Source: Nitrososphaerota archaeon (GTDB lineage: Archaea > Thermoproteota > Nitrososphaeria > Nitrososphaerales > Nitrosopumilaceae). From it: 10,184 nt of DNA. Location of the stretch: positions 1 to 10,184 of the forward strand of contig JAEFDA010000002.1 in NCBI GenBank assembly GCA_016126025.1, written 5' to 3'. Positions 5,218 through 10,184 of this stretch are shown here, one piece after another. The notes under the pieces were generated by a model, which ran no database searches, had not been told where the DNA came from, and saw nothing but the letters and a program-made list of their open reading frames with translations. The position numbers and the translations under genes were made by a program. Every line of letters begins with the position of its first letter. Positions within the stretch are counted from its first letter, which is position 1.

Positions 5218-6753
5218 CTATACAGGCCGGTTCGGGAAGAATTGATCCCAGAACGAGAAAGGAGGGGACGCGACTATGACGCACACGAAACCCTCGGCAG
5301 GGTCGGCAAATACGCGATGCGCCATGCCGCGCGGTATGGACAGGTAGCTTCCGGTCACCACATGGTACGTCTTTTGTTCGGCCTTCGGGTCTTTCGGATC
5401 CCATACCAAGATGTCGGCGCTGCCAGACTCCGCAAGATACGCCTCTTCCGATACGGCATGGTAGTGGCCTTCGGTGGTGGAGCCAGGATCAAACGACGCC
5501 CTGGCTGTGGAGAACCGGGTGAGGGCGGGCGCCCCCTCTGCCGGCACGAACCTAAACAGGCATCCCCAAGGCCGCCCCTCGTGAACCAAATCCCCCTCCG
5601 CGATATGGTTTGGGACCAAGCCGTACTTTGGCGGCAGTAGTGCCGTCGCCACATGCTTCTCGATATCGGCGCCCACGCTGTGTATGGAGTTGGACAGTTG
5701 CCGGCCGTCCACACCAATCATCGTGGCCAGGGCGGCGGCGAACACCACATCCATCACATCATCCGTCGTGCCGGCGCCGCAGCCGAGATTCAGCGGTGTG
5801 GCCGAACACACTATGCGTACAGTCTTCCTCATGCCCATCTTCTCAAAGCCGCATGTGACGCAGCCATCTCCACTCTTCGTTATGGTGATTGTTGCCCTGT
5901 TTTTCTCGTACGAGCCTGGCGCCAGCGCGTCACGTGTCACCTCGCCCGTACCGGTACCGGCATTGACCACCAAAGCGCCGTCCTTCATCAGCATGATTTG
6001 CTCCAGTTCAAGGGAGTGTCCGCTGCCGTTAGGCGTGCAGGAGACCACAATGTCTTGGTGCGCCAGTGCCGTGTCTATGTCTAGTACGTCAACCGTCGCG
6101 TAACCATGCGATGCGGCAACGGCGCGGCGCACCGGATCCTCTTCCGCAACAGTCACTACACTGCCATGTGAAGCGCAGAGTCTTGAGACTCCGCGGCCTA
6201 CGGATCCATATCCCATGACCAAGACGCGTTTCCGGGACAATGTGAGCGACTCTCTGGACACGAGGAGAGCGAGTATCGACTCCGGCGTGGCCACGGAATT
6301 CTCCATCTCGCGCTTTATCTCCGCCTCGGCCAGGTTCACTACCGGGTACAAGAGTCCAGACTTCATGGATCTCTCAAAACCGTGGATGCCGCTGGTAGTC
6401 TGCTCGATGGTGTATAGGTGCTCTTTCCACCGGTATCTCTCTGGGTTGTCGTAGACGATACTGCTTATGCGCATACCGTCCTCCAATATTATGTCGGTTG
6501 AGAGAAGATTTCGGTGAACGGCATCCGGCGGGGCTTCCACCACAACGACGCCTGAATTGTTGCCGATATCATCCACGACACCCTCGCCGCTGTATGAAAC
6601 CGGAACGTATGTGACGGTTGCGCCCAACGCGGTTACTGCCATTATCAATTTGGAGGTGGCAGTAGTTGCATGAGTGCAGACGAGCACCGACTTGCCGGCC
6701 AGCGGCGCCGATGCGACGTTGTCTGCTACCAACCTATCCAGTACAGCCACCAC
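5218..6753 (-). CDS. SAH-hydrolase-like NAD-binding protein fused to a C-terminal cupin
   Basis: 511 residues from GTG 6753. Residues about 15-375 follow adenosylhomocysteinase: H28/T30 (equivalent of LHMT), ILEDG (89-93, for LDDG), EQTTSG (117-122, for EETTTG), N140/K147/N152 (for N..K...DN), the dinucleotide loop GYGSVGRG (181-188), NAGTG (264-268, for NIGHF) and NLGCGAGTT (322-330, for NLGCAxGHP). Thus the Glu of EETTTG is Gln118, the Asp before Asn is Glu151, and both C-terminal active-site His positions are Thr (267, 329). Residues about 395-500 form a cupin: motif 1 G424-x5-HYH(430-432)-x4-E437-x6-G444 and motif 2 G468-x5-P474-x-G476-x2-H479, with all four metal ligands. The GTG overlaps the methyltransferase stop by one base (TAGTG); GTG 6750 is an alternative. 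A likely NAD-dependent redox enzyme or binder of an SAH-like ligand; true substrate unknown. Confidence 0.85.
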   Translation of the reverse strand: MVAVLDRLVADNVASAPLAGKSVLVCTHATTATSKLIMAVTALGATVTYVPVSYSGEGVVDDIGNNSGVVVVEAPPDAVHRNLLSTDIILEDGMRISSIVYDNPERYRWKEHLYTIEQTTSGIHGFERSMKSGLLYPVVNLAEAEIKREMENSVATPESILALLVSRESLTLSRKRVLVMGYGSVGRGVSRLCASHGSVVTVAEEDPVRRAVAASHGYATVDVLDIDTALAHQDIVVSCTPNGSGHSLELEQIMLMKDGALVVNAGTGTGEVTRDALAPGSYEKNRATITITKSGDGCVTCGFEKMGMRKTVRIVCSATPLNLGCGAGTTDDVMDVVFAAALATMIGVDGRQLSNSIHSVGADIEKHVATALLPPKYGLVPNHIAEGDLVHEGRPWGCLFRFVPAEGAPALTRFSTARASFDPGSTTEGHYHAVSEEAYLAESGSADILVWDPKDPKAEQKTYHVVTGSYLSIPRGMAHRVFADPAEGFVCVIVASPPFSFWDQFFPNRPV

Positions 6754-7466
6754 TACACGCCCCGTGCGGCTACCAGCTCCCACTGCGACCACGAACCGGG
6801 AGCCCCTCCAGGCCGCTTGGTCGTCACCATTCTCGGCGGGCGAATCATGCGGAGACCGGATCCGGTCACGGCCATCCCCAGCTCTCCCCGCGAAAAGAAG
6901 TGCACGTGGAGTCCGCTCTTCGGTCCGCCCTCGTACAATATGGTGAACCCCCCGTCTGCCCTCTCCGTGATGCAATGAGGATGCCCCACGTCGGTATCTG
7001 CGGCGTTGACACGCACGAATAGCAGGCCGCCGGCGTCCAGCATGGCCGCGGCCCTGCAGAAGTACTCCGCCGTCCTGGCGGCGTCGCCGTGTTGGAATGA
7101 CTGTATGGCGACGATATAGCCGAACCTCCCGTTATCATAGTTGAGAAAGTCGCACTGCACCAGCTTGTGCGCCAGCGACGGCTCCTTGGATGCTATCTGC
7201 TCTAGGCCAGCGGCGGACACGTCCAGGCCTATGACATCTAGGCCGGCCTTGGCAAGCTTCAGGTAGTTGCGGCCGTTGCCGCATCCTACGTACAGGCCGC
7301 GGGAGTGTTGGATTTCCGGCCTCTTCGCCAATTCGGCCAATATCTCCCCGGCAAAACCCACCGGCGGCTCACCGGCGTATCTCCCCCCGAGATACTCCTT
7401 GTCCCAGACGTCGGCAATCATGCGCGCCCTGTCCGTAATGGATGTTTCAGTTACATTCACGTCCAA
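6753..7466 (-). CDS. Class I SAM-dependent methyltransferase
   Basis: 237 residues. Motif I LYVGCGNGRN (58-67), the acidic residue after strand 2 in GLDVS (80-84) and CDFLNYDNGRF (105-115) mark a Rossmann-fold SAM-binding domain; the N-terminal WDKEYLGGRYAGEPP (21-35) resembles small-molecule methyltransferases of the thiopurine/TehB-like type. The acceptor is unknown. The frame starts at TTG 7466, or GTG 7460, or ATG 7421. The TATA box at 7487-7494 fits leaderless initiation at TTG 7466, with GTG 7460 a little far, so the exact start is uncertain. It is coupled to the next gene by TAGTG. As methyltransferases produce SAH, pairing with an SAH-hydrolase-like protein suggests one pathway. The pair is enclosed by two direct copies of a MITE-like element. 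Confidence 0.85.
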   Translation of the reverse strand: MDVNVTETSITDRARMIADVWDKEYLGGRYAGEPPVGFAGEILAELAKRPEIQHSRGLYVGCGNGRNYLKLAKAGLDVIGLDVSAAGLEQIASKEPSLAHKLVQCDFLNYDNGRFGYIVAIQSFQHGDAARTAEYFCRAAAMLDAGGLLFVRVNAADTDVGHPHCITERADGGFTILYEGGPKSGLHVHFFSRGELGMAVTGSGLRMIRPPRMVTTKRPGGAPGSWSQWELVAARGV

Positions 7467-7486
7467 TATACGTACTGGATATCCAA

Positions 7487-7494
7487 GTATTTAT
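7487..7494 (-). promoter_or_regulatory. TATA box of the methyltransferase operon
   Basis: The minus strand reads ATAAATAC, centred about 24 bp from TTG 7466 and 30 bp from GTG 7460. The left end of the second MITE-like element begins 20 bp further upstream. Confidence 0.5.
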
Positions 7495-7514
7495 CTGTTA
7501 AAGCAGTAGTGAGA

Positions 7515-7691
7515 TGTAACGCTGGCAGCGCCTGTAACAGATGGCGCCTGGCCGCCGGCCGACTACCGTTTCTACCCCGACTTACATCTCCACTCTGCGG
7601 TTTTGGCCACCGTTGACACTCCGCATGCCTGATCCGCCGGACCACCGCCTCCACCCCGGTGCCGTCTGTTACGGGAGCTGTCAACGTTACA
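7515..7691. mobile_element. MITE-like element, copy 2 (177 bp)
   Basis: Same orientation and sequence as copy 1 apart from five base changes and four extra bases (ATGG) after the left inner repeat. The ends TGTAACGCTGGCAGC and GCTGTCAACGTTACA are unchanged. One difference (GCCA to GACA near 7616) breaks a small internal hairpin that copy 1 keeps. No coding capacity is apparent, and flanking bases show no duplication. It separates the methyltransferase promoter from the secreted-protein gene to the right. Confidence 0.7.
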
Positions 7692-7844
7692 GTCCCGAGT
7701 TGGGGCTCCAGCGGGAACGGGTGGTGGCCGGAACTGGAAGGCGGCGGCGCCTAGGACCTATACCGTTCCATGGACGGCGCATTCGGGGAATGGTAGACGC
7801 AGTGCGCCGTCAAGCGCCCATGTTCCGAACGCAATCCGGCCAGT

Positions 7845-7873
7845 CCTTGCTGGGGAAATACCCCGAAGCAAGG
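7845..7873. promoter_or_regulatory. Inverted repeat abutting a TATA box (candidate operator)
   Basis: CCTTGCTGGGG and, after AAATA, CCCC-GA-AGCAAGG form an 11-bp dyad with only a 2-nt interruption on one side. It ends one base before the TATA box of the secreted-protein gene and so covers the BRE position where TFB binds. The location favours a repressor or activator site over a terminator. Confidence 0.5.
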
Positions 7874-7881
7874 GATATTAA
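7874..7881 (+). promoter_or_regulatory. TATA box of the secreted-protein gene
   Basis: GATATTAA centred about 26 bp upstream of the ATG at 7904, implying a leaderless transcript and fixing that start. Confidence 0.5.
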
Positions 7882-7903
7882 CGAACGCCGCCCACTCTCT
7901 CGC

Positions 7904-8326
7904 ATGAACCGCACCCGCCCGGCCTTGGCGGCGCTGGCCGCCGGCTTGGCGCTGGCCACGGCGCTCTGGGCCGCGGCTCCTGTCCAGGCCCAGGATATAA
8001 CCACCGAGTACGTCCCCATAGACGGGATCATATATCTGGAGAGGACCACCATCCCAATGCACGTGCCCGCTGACAGCCCCTTCCCCTGGGGGCACGTAAG
8101 AGGGACCATACAGAATCCCGCCGAGGGATATGACGTCATAATACAGGTGTACCAAGACGGCATGCTGATGCATCTGGCGCAGGTGGGCGTGCAGGAGGAC
8201 GGCTCGTACGAGTACAGGTTCCGGGTACTGGACGTAACCGACGGAGAGATCACCCGCATATTCGAGGGCTACTACGAGGTAGTCATATTCAAGGTGGTGT
8301 ACATCCGCGCCGCCGGTATGGTCTAG
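7904..8326 (+). CDS. Small secreted protein with a beta-sandwich-like domain
   Basis: 140 residues. Residues 1-29 are a signal peptide: MNRTR, a hydrophobic Ala/Leu core, and cleavage after VQA (29). The mature part (30-140) is strand-rich, with alternating hydrophobic residues: HVRGTIQNP (64-72), YDVIIQVYQDG (76-86), MLMHLAQVGVQEDGSYEYRF (87-106) and YYEVVIFKVVYI (123-134). This pattern, with xxDGSYEYRF, resembles single Ig-like or carboxypeptidase-regulatory-like beta sandwiches found in many archaeal surface proteins. There is no C-terminal anchor or lipobox, so it is probably released or bound to the envelope through other proteins. No enzymatic motif is seen. Its stop codon shares CTAG with the convergent radical SAM gene. 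Confidence 0.8.
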   Translation: MNRTRPALAALAAGLALATALWAAAPVQAQDITTEYVPIDGIIYLERTTIPMHVPADSPFPWGHVRGTIQNPAEGYDVIIQVYQDGMLMHLAQVGVQEDGSYEYRFRVLDVTDGEITRIFEGYYEVVIFKVVYIRAAGMV

Positions 8327-9207
8327 AAGCCCCGCAGCCCCCGGGGCCGAACAGTCTCCGGATGGACGGCCATCCACTCGATCTGCTCCAGCATGGCATC
8401 CCTGTCCTGGGGCAGCGTCCCCTTTACCGCATACGCGTTGGAGCCGTGGTTGGCGCGAAACACGATGTTCTCCTTGGTGTCTATGCGCGAGATCAGCCCC
8501 CTGAGCTCCTCCAGGGCCTCGGCGTCGGTGAGCCTCTCAAACTCGCCCTCGTACTTGTCCAAGAACTCCTGCTTGATGCCGTTCTCCAGGTACAGGGTCA
8601 GCGCCCCCACGTAGTCCGGCGAGCAGGCGCTGATGACCCGGGCAGTCTCCTCCACGTGCTCGGCCGAGTACCTGCGGCCCCCCAGTCCCAGTATGACCAT
8701 GCACGACATGGTGTAGCCGGCCGCCCGGGCCTTGTTGACGGCCCGGATTATGGTGGCCCCCAAAGCCCCCTTGGTGACCTTGCGGAGGACAATGTCCGAG
8801 CCGCTCTCTATCCCCAGGTACAGCATGTCCAGCCCGGCCCGGCGCATTCGGGAGAGCTCCTCGGGCGTCTTCTTTAGGATGTTCATCGGCATGGCATAGC
8901 AGGATACCCTCTCCAGATGGGGAAATATCCCTCTCAGGTGTGATACGATGTCCACCATGTAGTCGGTGTCCAGGTTCAGGGCGTCGCCGTCGGCCAGGAA
9001 TATCCGGCGGGTCTGGGGCATGTGCCGGGCCATCACGTCCATCTCTGCCAGGACCTCGTCCCGGGGCCTCTCTGAATACTCCTTGGAGCGGTACATGTCG
9101 CAGAAGGAACACTCGTTGAACGAGCATCCCAGCGTGACTTGGAAGATTAGGGATTTGGCCTCGGAGGGGGGGCGGTACAGCGGCTGGTCGTACGCGAGAA
9201 ACGCCAT
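8323..9207 (-). CDS. Radical SAM protein
   Basis: 294 residues. The cluster motif is GCSFNECSFCDMY, with cysteines at 28, 33 and 36 (CX4CX2C, one residue longer than the common CX3CX2C). The GCSxNxCxFCxMY form is itself a known subgroup pattern of the superfamily. Further marks are LADGDALNL (about 66-74), YLGIESGSD, and GLGGRRYSAEHVEET, typical of the TIM-barrel SAM-binding core. Such enzymes bind a 4Fe-4S cluster and cleave SAM to a 5'-deoxyadenosyl radical; the reaction here is unknown. There is no added B12 or TRAM domain, and the C-terminal 70 residues are helical. ATG 9207 is preferred because a TATA box is centred 26 bp upstream; longer frames would cross it. Confidence 0.88.
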   Translation of the reverse strand: MAFLAYDQPLYRPPSEAKSLIFQVTLGCSFNECSFCDMYRSKEYSERPRDEVLAEMDVMARHMPQTRRIFLADGDALNLDTDYMVDIVSHLRGIFPHLERVSCYAMPMNILKKTPEELSRMRRAGLDMLYLGIESGSDIVLRKVTKGALGATIIRAVNKARAAGYTMSCMVILGLGGRRYSAEHVEETARVISACSPDYVGALTLYLENGIKQEFLDKYEGEFERLTDAEALEELRGLISRIDTKENIVFRANHGSNAYAVKGTLPQDRDAMLEQIEWMAVHPETVRPRGLRGF

Positions 9208-9229
9208 GGTTTCGAATGGTTGGTTCGCC

Positions 9230-9237
9230 CTTATATG
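9230..9237 (-). promoter_or_regulatory. TATA box of the radical SAM gene
   Basis: The minus strand reads CATATAAG, centred about 26 bp from the ATG at 9207. It excludes the longer reading of the gene starting near 9243 or 9294. Confidence 0.5.
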
Positions 9238-9264
9238 TTGCATGTTGGTGAATTGACTGCGCTC

Positions 9265-9272
9265 TTTTATAT
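9265..9272 (+). promoter_or_regulatory. TATA box of the Glu/Pro-rich protein gene
   Basis: TTTTATAT centred about 25 bp upstream of the ATG at 9294. With the box at 9230-9237 it forms a compact divergent promoter pair in an 86-bp gap. Confidence 0.5.
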
Positions 9273-9293
9273 GGCACCCGCGGTGGCTGACCA

Positions 9294-10184
9294 ATGGAGC
9301 TTTGGGCTGATTATCTTATATCGGAGGCCAGCTACGGCCCCGGCAGGCAGCTCCTCCACGTGCTCAGGCACAGGATCACCAGCCAAGGGGTCTCCGAGGG
9401 GCGGGTGGCCGACAAGATGACCCTGGTCTCGGAGATAAAGGACAAGATCGCCTACGTGACGGGTCACAAGACCGCCGGGGGGTGGGAGCGGGGGGACCGG
9501 GTGCGGGCGTTCCTGCTGGACGGCAAGCCATTCGTCAGGGTAGACGACAACAGGGTGGCATATGACCATCTGGGATTCCTGCCCGATGTGAGCGGGGGTC
9601 CCTCGCCACCGCCCGACGGCGGGTCAGGTGAGGTGTCCTCGGAGCTGGCCAAGCTTAGGGCCCGGCATATGCGTGAGGACATAGCCGAGTCGGCCGGGAT
9701 GCTGGAGGCCCGGAAGCCGCCGGGCCTCTCGGCGGCGGACATACTGCATGAGGACATGGTGCGTGGGGAGCGCGGGCCGGAGACTGGTGCGGGCGGAGAC
9801 CCGGAAGGGGACACAAGGCCGGGATCTGATAGTGATGGTGCGGCGGGAGGAGAGCCGGAGACTGGAGGCTCAGGACCAGAGGATGCGTCAGAGCCTGCGC
9901 CCAGTGATGCGCCAGAGCCGGAAGCCGAGCCAGAATCTGCAACCGAGCCTGCACCAGATGACGCGCCCGAGCCGGAGGCTGCGGAGACTGACGTGGAACC
10001 GGAGGTAGAACCAGAGGCCGAACCAGAATCTGCAGCCAAGCCAGCGCCCGGGCCGGAGACTGAAGACGTAGAGCTGGAGGCCGAACCAGAGGCCCCAACG
10101 GCAGACGTGCCCGAGGGCGAGAAACAAGGCGCAGAGGAACCAGAACCGGAGCCAGAGGCCGGCCCATCAGAGTCACCTTGGGGC
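9294..10184 (+). CDS. Protein with a small N-terminal domain and a long Glu/Pro/Ala-rich tail (runs off right edge)
   Basis: From ATG 9294 the frame stays open for 297 codons to the window end, so the gene is 3' incomplete. Residues 1-100 look folded: MELWADYLISEASYGPGRQLLH.. and a stretch (about 43-98) with IKDKIAYVTG, DRVRAFLLDGKPFVRV and YDHLGFLPDV, which suggests a small alpha/beta domain I cannot name. Residues 115-155 form a likely helix (ELAKLRARHMREDIAESAGML..). From about 160 the sequence is low-complexity and strongly acidic, dominated by EP, EPE and EPA units. No signal peptide or membrane span is seen. Strong G/C third-position bias and the TATA spacing argue that this frame is real, while the antisense frames are Ser- and Pro-rich artefacts of the repeats. 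Confidence 0.8.
   Translation, partial: MELWADYLISEASYGPGRQLLHVLRHRITSQGVSEGRVADKMTLVSEIKDKIAYVTGHKTAGGWERGDRVRAFLLDGKPFVRVDDNRVAYDHLGFLPDVSGGPSPPPDGGSGEVSSELAKLRARHMREDIAESAGMLEARKPPGLSAADILHEDMVRGERGPETGAGGDPEGDTRPGSDSDGAAGGEPETGGSGPEDASEPAPSDAPEPEAEPESATEPAPDDAPEPEAAETDVEPEVEPEAEPESAAKPAPGPETEDVELEAEPEAPTADVPEGEKQGAEEPEPEPEAGPSESPWG
9924..10109 (+). repeat. In-frame degenerate repeats coding the Glu/Pro-rich tail
   Basis: A unit starting GCCGAGCCAGAATCTGCA at 9924 recurs as GCCGAACCAGAATCTGCA at 10017, an offset of 93 bases or 31 codons. Between them lie shorter GAGCCGGAG-like units. The offset preserves the frame, and several changes are synonymous (GAG/GAA), so selection seems to keep the EP-rich composition. 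Confidence 0.5.

Larger units (their letters stand above)
7692..7903. other. Intergenic region between MITE copy 2 and the secreted-protein gene
   Basis: 212 bp without a convincing gene. Plus-strand codons stay open through the element and this region into the downstream gene, but the promoter evidence places the true start at 7904. It contains GAGTTGGG at 7697-7704 (also at 4971-4978), a small CATTC/GAATG hairpin near 7781-7793, and the strong inverted repeat and TATA box at 7845-7881. Confidence 0.45.

Noticed and set aside
4958..5404. Minus-strand frame across MITE copy 1 and the end of the fusion gene
   Set aside because: It mixes element sequence with antisense of another frame; copy differences are not biased to silent sites, so coding is unlikely.
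6754..6975. N-terminal extension of the fusion protein beginning near 6975
   Set aside because: It lies entirely within the methyltransferase gene in another frame and encodes Arg/His-rich sequence; family similarity begins only after the GTG at 6753.
5218..7466. DNA restriction-modification system
   Set aside because: The methyltransferase lacks DPPY/NPPY or PCQ motifs and a target-recognition domain, and the partner is metabolic-enzyme-like, not a nuclease.
4984..7691. The two repeated units as a CRISPR array
   Set aside because: Only two copies of about 175 bp, 2.4 kb apart, with terminal inverted repeats; no short regular repeats or spacers.
7541..7903. N-terminal extension of the secreted protein through MITE copy 2
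   Set aside because: The extension is element DNA plus intergenic sequence; a clear signal peptide and TATA spacing start at 7904.
9464..10176. Ser-rich and Pro/Leu-rich minus-strand frames
   Set aside because: Low-complexity mirror images of the Glu/Pro repeats; the plus frame has a folded N-terminal domain and a promoter.

Overview
The window looks archaeal. It carries a replication factor C large subunit, and nearly every gene or operon start has an AT-rich TATA-like box centred about 24-28 bp upstream, so most first genes appear to be leaderless. The high GC content, gene types and promoter style fit a GC-rich Thaumarchaeon of the Cenarchaeum kind. That assignment is inference and was not tested by any search.

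Layout. 1-89 (-): start of a secreted protein that runs off the left edge. 404-1005 (-): a MazE/MazF toxin-antitoxin pair with a 16-bp palindrome between TATA box and start. It lies between tRNA-Lys(UUU) (1231-1304, -) and a 12-bp copy of that tRNA's 3' end (295-306), the arrangement left by tRNA-targeted integration. 1331-3971 (-): a tightly overlapping three-gene operon of an unrecognised 371-aa protein, RFC large subunit and a cysteine-rich zinc-binding protein. 4067-4876 (+): an inositol monophosphatase-family phosphatase, divergent from that operon. Its last codons overlap the 3' end of a convergent tRNA-Asp(GUC) (4855-4932, -).

4984-7691 is the most unusual part. Two near-identical direct copies (173 and 177 bp) of a MITE-like element with 26-bp terminal inverted repeats flank two coupled leftward genes. 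These are a class I SAM-dependent methyltransferase and a 511-aa fusion of an S-adenosylhomocysteine-hydrolase-like NAD-binding protein with a C-terminal metal-binding cupin. The hydrolase part keeps the overall fold signatures but has lost several catalytic residues, including two histidines, so it probably does something other than ordinary SAH hydrolysis. Both element copies end about 20 bp upstream of a TATA box reading leftward.

7904-10184: a small secreted beta-rich protein (+) preceded by a strong inverted repeat at its promoter; a convergent radical SAM enzyme (-) sharing a CTAG that supplies both stop codons; and a divergent gene (+) encoding a basic-to-mixed N-terminal domain followed by a long Glu/Pro/Ala-rich tail, open to the right edge.

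The core genes (RFC, phosphatase, tRNAs, radical SAM) look like stable chromosome. The mazEF segment and the element-flanked methyltransferase/fusion pair look like accessory insertions near tRNA genes.
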